This document shows, piece after piece, positions 12,132 to 24,822 of a stretch of 64,000 bases of DNA. The notes below the pieces were generated by a model. That model was not told the origin of the DNA, did no database searches, and was given only the letters and a program-made list of their open reading frames with translations. Each line of letters opens with the position of its first letter. Position 1 is the stretch's first letter. Origin of the DNA: Rehmannia glutinosa (Eukaryota; Streptophyta; Magnoliopsida; Lamiales; Orobanchaceae); NCBI GenBank assembly GCA_016081115.2, contig CM071928.1, positions 61,883,950-61,947,949 on the forward strand. The letters run 5' to 3'. A program made the position numbers and the translations under genes.

Positions 12132-12143
12132 TGATATCCGAGC
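12132..12143 (+). promoter_or_regulatory. Primer binding site of A1 (degenerate)
   Basis: TGATATCCGAGC lies two bases after the LTR end and matches the initiator tRNA-Met primer site TGGTATCAGAGC at 10 of 12 positions. The equivalent sites of A2 and A3 are closer to consensus. The two changes fit decay after insertion. Confidence 0.8.
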
Positions 12144-12256
12144 AGTTGGTTCATTGAGCCTTCCACACTGGTTACTGAACTAAATCTCTATCTTTTCAAA
12201 AAGTTTTTAAACACTTATGTTTCAAAGTCTTTCACTTTTTAAGCAATGTTATTATC

Positions 12257-13827
12257 ATGGAAGCAAATCTAATACGTATTCCCATGTTTACTGTTGAAGA
12301 ATTTGATGACTGGAAAATTTATATGCAGGATTATCTATCTGCATTACATGATGAAATGTGGCTTGTGATAGAGGTTGGGCCACTGCAAATACTCAAAGTG
12401 AACACGACTGTAAGAAGAGCAGCTGAAGGAGAAGAATATGCTGCTGAGGCTAGACCAGCCATGGTTGAAAAACCAAGAACTGAAAGGACAAATGAAGACA
12501 GGAAGAGATACAACTTTGACAATGTGGCCAAGGACATATTCTACAAGACATTGGACAAAGCAATGTTCAATAAAGTCAAATCTTGCAAATCTGCAAAAGA
12601 AATCTGGAATAAACTTACTTTAATTTGTGATGAATTAGAACAAATTAAAGAAAATAAACTCTCTGTTGCTGTTCAAAAATTTGAAAATTTCAAAATGCTT
12701 GCAGGTGAAACCTTGGATCAGTTGAATGCCAGATTCACTGAGATCACAAATGAGCTTTCAGCTCTTGGGAAAGAATATACACAGAAGGAAATGTGTATGA
12801 TGATCTTAAGAAGCCTCCCAGCTGAATGGGAAATGAAGGTTATTGCTCGGAGAATTCAATGGACCTCTCAAGAACATCTAACTATGAGCTATTCTCAGAC
12901 CTCAAAGCCTATGAGTTTGAGGTAAGAAGAAAAGAGCAAGAGGAGACAGTTGTGCCTAAGATAGCTGCACTAATTGCCAGTGAAGGGAAAAGAGCTGAGC
13001 CAAAGGAAGCCATAGACCAATAGGAGATTGCCCTGATGGTCAAAAGATTCAACAAGTTCTTTAATAAGAACTATAAGAGAAACAAGGGTGAAACCTCCAG
13101 AACACATTCAACACCTTCCAAATCAAGGGAAGATAGGCCTCTCAAGAGAGCTGAGCATCAAAGGGTTGAATATCAGAGAGCTGATAATCCAAGAGCAGAT
13201 AGAGCTGATCAAAGAGCTGAGAACCTGTGTTGGAACTACAGACAACCAGGACACTTTGCTATTGACTGTTCCTATCCACCAGTCAACAAGTATAGGAATG
13301 AAGAAGAAAGAAAAGTCTTCAGGGAAAAAAGACAGGAAAAGAAGAAAGGCATGTTAGCTGCTGAGACAGTAAAGTCCAAAGAAGCAGCAGACTCAGGCCT
13401 TATGGCTAAGGAATAAGATCAACCAGATCAAGAAGATGAGGTACACTCTAATTCATCTCATTCTGATTCCAGTGATAGTGATTGTGATACACACACTTCA
13501 TCACCCACTGATATTTATGATTCATTAGGCAAATTGATGAAAGATTTTGAACACATAAAATCCTCACACACTATTCTAAATCAAGAAAACAGCCAGCTTA
13601 AAAGCCAAAATTCACAGCTGACTAAAGAGCTGAGTACTCTGAGTCATATAGCTGATGAAAACACTAAGCTGAAGGCTGAAAATGCAAAGATCATAGCAGA
13701 GTTAGCTGCCATAGAAAAGAGGGAGAAAGATCTTAAAAATGTGATTGCCTCATTTACAAAGGCATTTAAATTATTGGATGATCTTATTATGAGTCAAAAA
13801 AAATGTGGAGATAAGACAAGCATATGA
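12257..13827 (+). pseudogene. gag of A1
   Basis: Gag starts at ATG 12257 with MEANLIRIPMFTVEEFDDWK, the usual opening of a copia UBN2-type capsid domain. A frameshift near 12845 is followed by a TAG at 13021-13023 and a TAA at 13414-13416. The CCHC knuckle reads CWNYRQPGHFAIDC, in which the second cysteine has become tyrosine; A3 keeps the cysteine. A heptad-like coiled coil (LKAENAKIIAELAAIEKREK) follows at about 13600-13760. The segment ends at an in-frame TGA, 13825-13827, that is also present in A2 and A3. Reading continues in the same frame after it. Confidence 0.88.
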
Positions 13828-16800
13828 TTTAATTCCTTTGTGCATAGTCAAACTCCAAAGGTGATTATTGAAAAAGGATCTTCAAGTAATGAAGCAATCC
13901 AAAAACCCAAAACACCAAATGGTGCACCCACATTCACTCCAAAGCACAATCACAAACAAACTGGCCTTGGATATAAAGGAAAAGCAAAACAGCCAGTTGA
14001 GTATGCTGAGAGGACAGCTGAGAAGAAATCCAGCCGAGTTGCTCAACAAACTCCAAACAGAAAATACTCTGTGAAAAATAAACAGAGCTATTAGAAACCG
14101 CAGAAATTTCATCAAAGAAATACATATGATGAAAATGGTAGAAACTATCCAAACTATGCTGATTGGAATAATGTGAAAAATCAGCAAAGATCTATGGAAT
14201 ATAAGCCAAAATGGCAAAGACCTAAACCTCAACAAAGGTCATTCCAAAGGCAAAAGAGCTATTATCAGCACACATATGCACCCAAGCCTACACTCAGAAA
14301 TATCACAACTACCCCAAGAAAGCAATTGCTAAAACACACACACACACACATGCATACAGACAAAAGAGACAGCAGTATAAACCTAAAACCCCCAAGCAAT
14401 TTGCTAATGTGCATTATGGTAATGGCACTGATAGATGGCAACCTCTTAGAGTCAAATCTTTTGGCTATAGGTTGGTTGGAGCATCTTATAACACTAATCC
14501 CTCAGGACCCAGACAAGTGTGGGTACCTAAAAACTGGTTTCCTTGATTGGAGGTTCAAGGAATAGCTGAGTGCCAAGGAACCTGGTACATGGATAGTGGT
14601 TGTTCCAGACATATGACAGGAAACAAGAAAAACCTGTCAAGATTCAAGGATATTAGAGGTGCAAAAGTCATATTTGGAGGAAATGAAGCTCCAGAGGAGA
14701 TCAAAGGCACATGATCTATCAAGAAAAATGGATTGGAAATCACAGATGTTGCTTATGTTGAAGGCCTCAACTTCAACCTGTTAAGCATCAACCAACTCTG
14801 TGATAAAGGCTACAATGTTGGAATCAACATGGGAGTGTGCCAGATCAAAGTGCTGAATCAAATGAAATAGTGCTGCAAGGATCAAGACAGAAAAATATGT
14901 ACGTGGTAGATTGGTCTACTGCTACACCAAGCACTTGTTTGTTAGCGAAGAGCACAACCGAATCAAGTTGGTTGTGGCACAAGAAGCCGAGTCACTAAAT
15001 TTCAAGACAATCAACAAGCTTGCAAGGAGTCATCTCGTAAAGGATTGTCTGACTCAATATACAAGAAAGAAAGTGTATGTGATGCATGCCAGATCAGAAA
15101 GCAAATCAAACCTTCATTCAATGATAATCTAAGTCCTTCTTCAACAAGGATATTACATCTATTGCATATGGATTTATTTGTTCCAGTTGAACACCAGCAT
15201 AAGTGGAAAGAAATACACTTTAGTGGTGGTGGATGATTATTCAAGATATACATGGACAATCTTCATGTGTAAAAAGAAGGAAACTTTGCAGAAGCTACCT
15301 CAACTGATGAAAAAAGTTCAAAATGAAAAGAGCCAAACCATCATAAAAATAAGATCTGACAGAGGAACTGAGTTTGTCAATGGGATAATAACTCAGTATT
15401 GTGTTGAAAATGGAATTGCTCAAGAGTTGTCAGCTGCAAGAACTCCATAGCAGAATGGAGTAGCTGAAAGAAGGAATAGAACTCTCAAGGAAGCTGCAAG
15501 GACCATGTTAGCTGAAGCTGGATTGCCTAAGTGATTTTGGGCTGAAGCCATTAACACAACATGCTATACTCAAAATAGATGCATGATCAACATGCAATTA
15601 ACCAAGACTCCCCTATGAGATTTGGACAGGGAGAAAGCTAAATGTTGAATATTTCAGGATATTTGGATGTAAATGCTTCATCCATAATAATGGCAAAGAT
15701 ATTTGAAGGCTTTTGATGCTAAAGCTGATGAAGGTATCTTTTTGGGATACTCAGCTGAGAGTAAAGCCTATAGAGTGCTAAACAAGAGGACCATGGTTAC
15801 AGAAAAGTCTATCCATGTGGTTTTTGATGAACCTAATGTGAGTGGAGAAGACATTGAAGAGTTAGCTGATAAGCTGCATCAGCCAACTATGCAAAAAAGT
15901 CCTTATGTTGAAGCTGAAGTAAGAGCACTGAATCCTGATGAAGATGAGATAGCTGAATCTCAAAGACAGCTGGAAAGTCTACAACTGAATGAAAATGAAA
16001 GAGATGTTCAAGACAACTTAGCTGCAAGACGGCTGAATCCAGAAGACTTACTCCAACCTGATGTGAGATGGCTGAGAGACCATCCACCAGAGTTAGTTAT
16101 TGGAGATGTTAGAGATGGCATAAGAACCAGATCCAGAGCACATCATGAAACTATGTTCACTTGTTTTATTTCCCAAATAGAGCCTAAAGATGTGTCTGAG
16201 GCATTGGATGCACACATTGGATTCAAGCCATGCAAGAAGAGCTGAATCAGTTTGAAAGGAACAAAGTACATGAATTAGTGGAAATGCCAACCCATCAAAA
16301 TGTTATTGGCACAAAATGGGTTTTCAGAAACAAGATGAATGAGGAAGGATCTGTTGTAAAAAACAAAGCAAGATTGGTAGCCAAAGGGTATTGCCATGAA
16401 GAGGGTATAGATTTTGGTGAAACTTTTGCTCCTGTTGCAAGATTGGAAGCAATAAGAATGTTTCTTGCTTATGCTACACATAAGAACTTCACTGTGTATC
16501 AAATGGATGTGAAAAGTGCATTTCTAAATGGACTGTTAGAGTAAGAAGTCTATGTTGAACAACTTCCAGGTTTTGAGCAGAAAACTATTGGAGATAAGGT
16601 CTACAAGCTCAAGAAAGCATTATATGGATTGAAACAAGCACCAAGAGCCTGGTATGATACATTGTCTCAATTCCTAACTGACAATGGATTCACCAAAGGC
16701 AAAGTTGATAGAACACTCTTAAGAATTCAAGATGGAGAGAGTATACTGCTTGTTCATATATATGTGGATGATATCATTTTTGGTTCCACAAATAAAGAGC

Positions 16801-17700
16801 TGTGTGACAAGTTCTCAAACCTCATGCAAGGTAAAATTGAGATGAGCATGATGGGAGAGCTGACTTTCTTCCTAGGAATTCAAGTCAAGCAAATGAAGGA
16901 TGGAACCTTCATAATTCAAACAAAATATACTAGAGACCTAATGAAGAAATTTGGTATGGAAGAGAAGTCTTCTGTTAAAATTCCAATGAATACTTCAGTC
17001 AAGATGGACATGGATGCATATGGCAAAGCTGTTAATCAAACCAGATATAGAGCACTCATTGGATCTCTGCTCTATCTGACAGCAAGCAGGCCAGACATCA
17101 CCTTTGCAGTAGGAGTATGTGCAAGGTTTCAATCTGCACCAAAGGAGAGTCACATGACCGCAGTTAAGAGAATCCTGAGATATTTGAAGGGATGCCAGGA
17201 AGTTGGCTTATGTTAAAGGAAGGTGGATTCAAGCTGATTGGTTACTCAGACTCAGACTATGCTGGATGTAGAGTTGACAGAAAGAGTACCTCAGGTACAC
17301 GTCAAAAGCTCGGAAATAGATTGGTTTCTTGGTTTTGTAAGAAACAAAATTCAATAGCCACATCCACAACTGAAGCAGAGTACATAGTTGTGGGCAGCTG
17401 TTGTGCCCAAGTCTTATGGATGAAACAACAGCTGAGAGATTATTATATTGAAGAAAGAGAGATTCCAATTATGTGTGATAACATTAGTGCTATTGCAATC
17501 ACTCAGAATCCTGTGTTGCATTCAAGAACAAAGCACGTTGATGTCAGATATCATTTTATAAGAAATCATGTTGAAAAGAAAGACATCACCTTGGAATACA
17601 TCTCAACTGTAAACAGTTAGCTGATATATTCACAAAGCCTCTGTGTGAATCAATGTTTGAAGAACTCAAGAATGAGTTACGGTTAATTGAGCTGAGTTAG
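13828..17700 (+). pseudogene. pol of A1 (protease, integrase, RT, RNase H)
   Basis: A basic Gln/Lys/Tyr-rich region precedes protease, whose WYMDSGCSRHMTG contains the catalytic DSG at 14592-14600. An in-frame TGA at 14712-14714 is shared with A2 and A3. Integrase has the LWHKKLSHLNF start, its zinc-finger cysteines, and the core strings VVDDYSRYTW and IRSDRGTEF (about 15352). Reverse transcriptase has MDVKSAFLNG at 16503-16532 and catalytic YVDD at 16761-16772. RNase H has GYSDSDYAG (about 17240) and STTEAEY (about 17367). Stops include one in place of an Arg codon near 15533 and a TAA after NGLLE near 16541. The order protease-integrase-RT-RNase H is diagnostic of Ty1/copia. Confidence 0.93.
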
Positions 17701-18253
17701 CATACACAGAAGACTCAATCAGCAGAGATAGAAGATGAGAGTTTTGAAAAAGATAATGTTTCACATTTCGGCCAAGTGAAACAGCCCAGTCAGGAAGTCA
17801 GTTGTACCTAATTAGCTGACAGCTGAGTTACATCATAAGAGAGAAGCAAAGTTAAGTCACAATGGAAATAAGCTGAATCATTTATGAGCTAAGTGACAAA
17901 AATACATTCGTTTTTAATTGAGCGGGAATGTTTTTAAGGGTGACGTCAGTGTAATAATGACGGTCACTGTAAAAGCTGCACAGTAAATCATATGATTAGA
18001 TATAAATGCTGCTGCATTTAATACGGGGAATTAAATGCGGTTTTGAAGCTCCAATCTTAGCCGTTGATTTTGATCAAAAATTTCAAAAAGTAAAAATCGT
18101 ACTTTCACATCCCTTATATACGAAACCTCAATTTTCTCTCTTCTCACGCGAACTATTCATCTTCAAGCAAGGAAGTATATTATCTCTGAAACTTTGTGCG
18201 ACCCTAGTTCTTTCAAGCAAGTTTTCTCATTTCTTTCGGCGAAGTCTGTGAAA
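17701..18253 (+). promoter_or_regulatory. pol-ORF3 spacer with putative internal promoter (A1)
   Basis: This noncoding 553 bp stretch separates pol from ORF3. It contains the palindrome TGACGTCA near 17941, a bZIP/TGA-factor type site, and GACGGTCACTG 16 bp further on. It also has a TATAAAT at 18001-18007 and a TATATA at 18115-18120, followed by a pyrimidine-rich leader to ATG 18254. The downstream TATA-like box is kept in A2; the palindrome has decayed there to TGATGTCA. A3 lacks the whole segment. This is a promoter by sequence appearance only. Confidence 0.45.
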
Positions 18254-21200
18254 ATGGCCCCAAATTTTGATTACGTGAAGCTCTCAAAGCAAATCCACAC
18301 CAGTGATTCCGTGGATTTTGATGGAATGATCAAGCAGGGTATCGATGAGACCCTAGTCAATAAAATAGCTGAGAAGTTGGAGAAGTCCGGCCTGAAGGAC
18401 TTTTTGACGATGGAGTTCACCCATACATACCTTGAAGAGGTCGCTATATTTTACGTGAAAGCTGAAGTGCAGGACGATGAAATCAAGTCTTCCGTCCACA
18501 ACAAGGTCATCAAACTCAATGCCAAAGACCTTGTTGAGCATTGTTTATTGCCCGCGGAGGGTTTGAAGGGTATCACTGAGCAAGATGTCGACTTAGCTGC
18601 GGCTTGGAAAGAAGTTTCCAAGCCCGAGTGCACTGCGAAAGTGGTCTACATAGCGAAGAAAGAATCCTTGAAGGACGATTATCACAAGCTGATGGATGTC
18701 GTCTCGAAGTGTGTTGACATGAAATTTGGAAGCTTCAACCAAGTGTCCAAAACTAAGCTGATCGTGTATTCTGCGATCATGCAAGAAAAAAAAGTAAACT
18801 GGGCTGAGTTTATTTACAGCAGACTCTGCCAAAATGTGCTGAACAGGACTTTCAAAGAGGATGGGTCCTTTGGGTTATGGTCTGGTTATTGGCCATCTTA
18901 TGGAAGTGAAGGGTATTGCTCTTTGCCATGGAAAGCCCTTCCATGTCAACAAGAAGATGTTCAGAGGGAATCTCTCAGCAGCCCAGAAGAGAGCTCATGC
19001 TAGAAGGGCTGATACCAGTGAGGGGGAATCAACTGATCCTAAAGACACAACTGAAACTCCTCCAGCTAAGAAGAGAGTTGTGGTATCTAAGCCAGCTCCT
19101 GCCCACGCAGCCAAAACAAAGAAAGCCCCTGCTCCCACAGCCAAGTCCAAAGCTCCTGCACATGCAGCCGAGTCACCTGCCCATGCAGCCGAGACTCCTG
19201 CCCCTACAGCCGAGATAGAGGAGGAACACCATATTCCCTCCCTTATCGTAAAGAAGAAGAGGACTGCCAAGTCAAGAAAGGCAAATGCCTCTAAGAAAAG
19301 TCCAAAAGCTTTCACTTTTGAGGAACTTGAGAATGTTAAACCAGAAGTTCCCATGCTCCCATCCAGAAAGAGACGGCTGTTCAGGCGATCTAAGCTTGAA
19401 CAGACAGCTGAATCCAGTACTCAGCCGGAGAATGAAACTGAGACTGCTGATGTTCAGGAAGAGTAGTCTCCTGAAGTTGTTAATGAGTCCACGCAGTCTA
19501 CTGATGATGATCAGCAGAGGATTCACGAAGACCCAGCTGTGAGTAAGACAACTGAGGAAGTTGATGCAGCCAAGACAACAAAGCCCGATTTTGAAAAAGT
19601 TGTCTCCCCTCCTATGACTGATGCTGCTGCATCTGAGGAAGAACAAGGTCTCTTAGCTCCCATTCCGGAAATTGGAGATGAAGATGATGTACTCTCCAGT
19701 TTACCTTGACATTCAAAGGCGCTTGAGGGAATGGAGGGCATGGAAGCTGGATCACTCAATGATGCAGTTCACTCACCCTGAGTTCATCGAGGAATAAGAG
19801 CTTCTCCGATTCCTTGGTGTTAATGATGTTCGATCCGCTCTGAATGAAGCCAACTGTCGGGACATTCTCCGCATTCTTAAGGAGGAGGAGAATGAGAGAG
19901 CTACCGAGCAAGCCCGAGCCTTGGAGAAATCTAAGATGTGCGCATTTACAGGCTCTCTAGAGCATACTCACGAACATCTTCCAGAGTTCACAGACAACGA
20001 TGAAGACATGGATCCTGCTACTGCAACAAAGTCATCAGAACTGCAGTAAGCTATGAAGGAATCCAGAGCCATGCATGAGCTAAGCTTATTAAAAGGTCTA
20101 GGATAGTCCTCCCAAACTCTTCAGCAGACTGATCCCTTGGGAGTGGAGCAGCAAATTGCTACAACCATAGATGCCACCACGTCCCCAGTGCATTCGACTG
20201 ATGGCTCCCAGGGAAATGGAAATGAAGCTGGGACTTTGGACCCCTAAGCTAAGCTTACCCCTGAAGAAGGTGTTAACACACCTGCCCCTGTGGCTGTACA
20301 CTCAGAGGGAAAAGCCGCGTCTCTGGAGTAGAAAGACCCCACTCTTATTCACTCAGCTGGTGTGCCAGCTGAGGGGGAAACTCTCTCCACAACAGCTAGG
20401 TTGGAGGAAGCTGTGGGAGACAAACCAATGCAGTTAGGAGGCGAAGCTGAGAAAGCACTTACAAAAGAGCATAGTGACATTGACGAGCTCAAACAGTTAA
20501 GTCTATTTCAGCTGAAATGTCAGCTGCGTTGAGGCCAATGAAACTGCTACCACAGCTGAGGCAAAGGATGGTGAAGCCCCGAGAGTTAACACCCTGGTCT
20601 CTGAAAGTGCAATCCAAGGGGTTGAGACTCCTCTGGGTGCCAATGTCCAAGACCCTAAGACAGTTAAGTCTGTCAAAGGGAGGATAGAAGACCCTAAGAC
20701 AGTTGAGACTGTCGACGGGATTGCAGAAGGCCCTACAACAGTGAAGGCTACTGGGGTATTGAAGGCCAAAGGGAGGTTGAGACTTCCCTTGGTAAAGATG
20801 ATATAATTGAGAGCATTCCTCAAATTGAAGGCGCTGCCACAGAGGACGTAATTGGTGCCCTTCAAGACTCCCAAGAAAACATTTATACATCATTTTTGGG
20901 ATCAGAGGATGAAGCTGAGTCCATTCAACATAATGATCCTACAATGGACACAGCTGGGGATGCTCACAAATCTCAGAGCCAAGTCAGTGAGAAGACGGCT
21001 CCCATGAGAATCAATTTCGATGATGAGCCAACTCCTCAAGTCTCATAATCTTCCAATGACACTGATAATACAGCTGAGGAACATGTTATTCACTTAGTAA
21101 AACACACTGAGGCCAAAGAAGCTGTTAAGATAGCTGAGGCTCAGTCAGCTGGGCAAACCATCTCAACTGCCCCAGCTGAAATCGAGTCATCTGCACAAAC

Positions 21201-22876
21201 TCCCACAGCTGCAGTAGTAACGACTCCTACAGCTCAGTCACAGGCTCCCACAACTGTGACCCCTACCAATGCAGCTGCCGTAGCCGAGGCACACAGAACT
21301 GAATCATTGCAGGCACCTTCGCAACAAGATATTCCATGTGCACGATGATGCATTTTAAAACATGTTCCTCTTCTCTAAGGATCTTCCTGAATTGGAGGAA
21401 GAGACAGCTGCTGAAGAAAGGAGATACACCGTCAGAGAAGATCCAATTATTCCCACAGACTTCAATTTTGATGAAGAATGGCCAGCAGCTGAGTCTAACA
21501 CACAAGCTGAGTTCTGTGACGTATTCAAGAAAATCTACGAAGAGATTGAGAAGATGGAACGTCATCAGGCCTCTCTGAACTTACGCCTGGACAATCGAGA
21601 TGCCACTCTCACTGCAATGAGAATCGAGCAAGTCCGATATTTCAAAGCTATGGAAGGATGCTCATATGAAGTGCTGATAACTCCATGTACAGGCAGAGGA
21701 TGAAGGAGTACATTTATAGGATTAACCAGTCCCATAAGACGGATATAGAGTTGCTGCAACATTTCCACAAAAATGAGATTACAAGACTCGAGAACAACAT
21801 AAATGAGAAATTCAGTCTCCACATGGATGAAATGAAGATCGTCTCAGCCGAGTCTAAGGTCACTCATTCAGAGTTTCGAAAGACGTATGATGCAGCAGAC
21901 TCCAAGCACAACTCGACTAACAGCTGTCTGGACTTTCTCGTCAGTAGACTGTTCCTTGGGATCCATCTTTATTTTGGTGATGATGCCATAAAGGTGGAAG
22001 ATGAGTCTCCTAAGGGATTAAAAGAATAAATGATAAAGAAAGGAGGTGACACAACTAAGGGGGAAGGGAGTTCGAAAGACTTAAAGATGATGTTTGCTAA
22101 AACCCTCAACTAGGTGATGTCACTGCCTCTATTCTCAACAAACTCCTTGTGACCATACCAATCGAGAAAGCTGATGTGTCAATGGCAGACAAAAGAAAGG
22201 TCATTTAAGCAAGATTGAAGAGTTAATTGAAAAGCAAGATGCTCGCGTTTAGGAGATCATGAAACAATATGGTGGTCTTCCAGCCGGAAAGGACCAGGAT
22301 GCAATACCTGATGATAGATCTGAGCCTAGATCAATTGAGGAGTTTAAAACTCCTGAATTAGAAGGCTACTTCCAAGGAATGGCTCTATCTCAAGCCTGGG
22401 ACTTGTACTAGGAGAAAGGTGTAGCCTTATGTAAAGAAGCTGATAAGCAGCAGACTTCCAGCAGTCGCTCGGCTGGGAAGCAGAAGACTGCAGTACAATA
22501 CACTCCCAGAAGAGGAAGAGTTGAGTCAGGAAAGGGAAGAAGTGGTGGAGGATGAGGCTCTCAACCTCGACCAAAACCAAAAGATGTATCGTATGTAGAT
22601 CCTGAGAAGAAAGGCATTATCTACTGGGCTGGATATGACTACCTTGCCAACCAAGAGGTTGAAACAAAGAACGTTGAAGCTGTATGAAGGCAAGAAGAAC
22701 AAAATATAAGGCAAACAAGAGAATGGCTCGAGAGGAACCAAAGGGATGACCCTGCTGCCAAACGGGCCTATGAAAAGAAAAAGAAAGAAGATGAGGAGAA
22801 GAAAAAAAAAAGAGCTAAAGATGACAGGAGAAGAGCTGAAGATGAAGAGAGGAGAAGGAAGCAGCGAAGGCATTGA
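18254..22876 (+). pseudogene. ORF3 of A1, large third protein of unknown function
   Basis: The start ATG at 18254 (MAPNFDYVKLSKQIH) was chosen because A3 has the same MAPxFDYVKLSKQIH start; the ATG at 18194 is not conserved. Parts in order: a helical N-terminal domain (about 18254-18990) resembling plant transposon-associated domains; a Lys/Ala/Pro linker (about 19060-19300) with KKKR-type basic runs; the YLDIQRRLREWRAWK block (about 19695-19740); degenerate DPKTVE repeats (about 20650-20740); a coiled coil (about 21370-21930); a Gly/Arg-rich patch (about 22500-22570); and a charged tail ending at TGA 22874-22876. A frameshift near 18880, a TAG at 19467-19469 and many later stops break it. 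No signal peptide or membrane segment is seen, so envelope function is unlikely. Confidence 0.8.
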
Positions 22877-23147
22877 AGTAAGTTGCGAACCCCTTCAAGT
22901 GTTTTTGTAAATACAACTTAATGTAAGTCTTCTGTAATAAGCTCTGTAAAATTTGTCTTACCTTTGATACATTTTGTACTGATGTATATGTATAGAGCTT
23001 TGTATAGGAAAATCTTTGTAAATAGCTTTGTAAAGGACAAGAATGCTATGAATAATAAAATGATTCATTCAAGCATACATTCTTTGTACTGCACTGCTCG
23101 TATAATGTTTTTGATGTTTGCTTATTCATTTAAGTTTTGACATCATC
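22877..23147 (+). other. 3' untranslated region of A1
   Basis: AT-rich noncoding DNA between ORF3 and the polypurine tract, with TAATAAAATGATTCATTC near 23052. It is conserved in position in the other elements. Nothing else is recognised. Confidence 0.55.
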
Positions 23148-23162
23148 AAAAAGGGGGGAAAT
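23148..23162 (+). promoter_or_regulatory. Polypurine tract between A1 and LTR2
   Basis: AAAAAGGGGGGAAAT directly precedes the TGTTAGG start of LTR2. It primes plus-strand synthesis in LTR retrotransposons and marks LTR2 as a 3' LTR. Confidence 0.9.
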
Positions 23163-24694
23163 TGTTAGGAAATTTATTGAGTATATTTTGATGATACCAT
23201 GTAAAACTTAAACTAGGAAGCTGGTATCCCATTTTCCATGTAATATGTATTTTAATAGATAGGGCTGGAAAAGCTGAGTCAAGTCAGCTATGCCAAGGAT
23301 TACAAGAAATCAACTGCAGACTATGTGAAGACTCTGCTATGTGTCAGCTGAGTATGGCCACGAAGGAAGTCAAAGACTCGACTGAAGGAGAGTCAGCTGG
23401 GGAACAACTGTAAGAAGAGTCAGTCAAGTCAACTTAAGAAGCCAAGTCTACCAGTTGAAGTGACAAAGTGACAGTTGAGTCAATCCAATGATTGAAGCAG
23501 ACTCATGTCACCTGGGGTAAAGGCATCAGTCTAGTCAATACAACTGACTTAGATCCGCTGATTAAAGTCAAGAATATTACTCAATATAGTAATATGTCAA
23601 AGCTGTCAGGTCTAAAGTGTTAGTCCTAGAATTGTGCAAAAGGAATGAACCAATGGGAAACACTGCACCTTGTGTCAGGCACCTGCAATGCTGCAAATAC
23701 AATTAAGACGAGGAAAAGTCAACATCAAGGACTACAGACCAAGACAAGCCAACGAACACTAAGTGACATTTGAAATTAGCATATCTCTTCAACGGGCAAA
23801 ATTTCAAATGTGCACTATAAAAGGCTGAGGAAGTCATTGAGAAGAGGTTACCTAAACCACGAACAAGCAAGCAATATTCACGCATTCAACCTGCAATATT
23901 CTCATAGCAATTCAATCAATTCCTCAAGCCTCAAATTCGAAGAAACTCGATCCAACACAAGCTATGAAGGAGAGATAACTTCAACCTATTGACGAGGAAA
24001 CATTTGAACAAGCAAAGGGGTCTACTTTCCAAGTCAGGATTGTAGAAGGGTTCAAGGTCGAATCATTATCAAATTTGATGGATGTCTTCGTGATCAAATC
24101 CAAGAACTTGAGAAGTGAGTCAAGTAGCAAGCAAACGCCAAAGAAGCCGAGTCGCAAGAGAAGCCAGTTGTGTGATCAAGGCTGTCTCTAGACTATTCAC
24201 CGCTTTGTAAACTGATCTGTTACATAGTGGATTCCTTCAGGAGTTGGAGAAGAGAGGATTAGAAGAATTACCCCATCTTCGAACCTCTATAAAATATTTG
24301 TGTCATTTACTTTCAGCACACTTACTTTCCTACATATTTCTTTTATATTTGCTGTTAGTATTATATTTTCCACCCAACTGATAAATAACTAAGTGATAAA
24401 ATCAAGTGTTAAAAACAAACTTAAAACAAAAAAGGGTGTTAAGTCTTCCGCAGTTTAAAACCAAACCAGCCAAGTTAAGTATTTGGCTTAAGCAACCAAG
24501 TTATACTATCAACAACTCTATTGAGTCTGTTGAGTGGGTAACTTAGCTGAAAGGCCAACTTAGCTGTCCACCAAAGACACAACTGTTTGAGTCAACTCTG
24601 TTGAATAATTTTTAAAGGACTAAAATCGAAAATTTGGTAAGGTTTATTCAAATTTCCCCTCTGTGACCTTACTTCACACCCCATGGGACCTACA
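23163..24694 (+). repeat. LTR2, shared by A1 and A2
   Basis: A 1532 bp LTR running from TGTTAGGAAATTTATTG to CATGGGACCTACA, with TATAAAAGG at 23816-23824. It has a polypurine tract on its left and an initiator-Met primer site on its right. It is therefore both the 3' LTR of A1 and the 5' LTR of A2. The U5 part has decayed (AAATTTCCCCTCTGTGACC where the others have ACCCCC...CTAAACC). Confidence 0.93.
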
Positions 24695-24696
24695 AG

Positions 24697-24708
24697 TGGT
24701 ATCAGAGT
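24697..24708 (+). promoter_or_regulatory. Primer binding site of A2
   Basis: TGGTATCAGAGT matches the initiator tRNA-Met primer site at 11 of 12 positions. It lies two bases after the end of LTR2, which shows that LTR2 also heads a second element. Confidence 0.9.
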
Positions 24709-24822
24709 GGTTGGTTCATTGAGCCTTCCGCACTGGTTACTGAATTAGATCTCTATCTTTTCAAAAGGTTTTGACACTTGTGTTTTTCAAAGTCTTTCAT
24801 CTTTTAAAGCAAAGTTATTATC

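Larger units (their letters stand above)
10586..24694 (+). mobile_element. SIRE-like copia element A1 (LTR1 to LTR2)
   Basis: A structurally complete 14.1 kb element: LTR1, primer site, gag-pol, spacer, ORF3, polypurine tract, LTR2. Every gene is broken by stops and frameshifts. LTR2 also serves as the 5' LTR of element A2, because a primer binding site and a second gag follow it. The length is large for copia and is mostly due to the 4.6 kb ORF3 and 1.5 kb LTRs. No target-site duplication can be assessed because the right side is not flanking DNA. Confidence 0.88.

Noticed and set aside
14331..14350. CA dinucleotide run in pol of A1.
   Set aside because: It is only a few units long, and is a small local expansion of a sequence in A2 and A3; not worth a separate repeat entry.
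18194..18253. The upstream ATG at 18194 as the ORF3 start.
   Set aside because: The upstream codons are not conserved in A2 or A3, whereas MAPxFDYVKLSKQIH at 18254 is.
18254..22876. ORF3 as an envelope gene, as described for some SIRE-type elements.
   Set aside because: No hydrophobic signal peptide, transmembrane helix or cysteine-rich ectodomain is visible in any copy; the sequence is helical, charged and Lys/Glu/Ala-rich.
24697..24708. A tRNA-Met gene.
   Set aside because: Only the 12-base primer-site complement is present next to an LTR; there is no cloverleaf.
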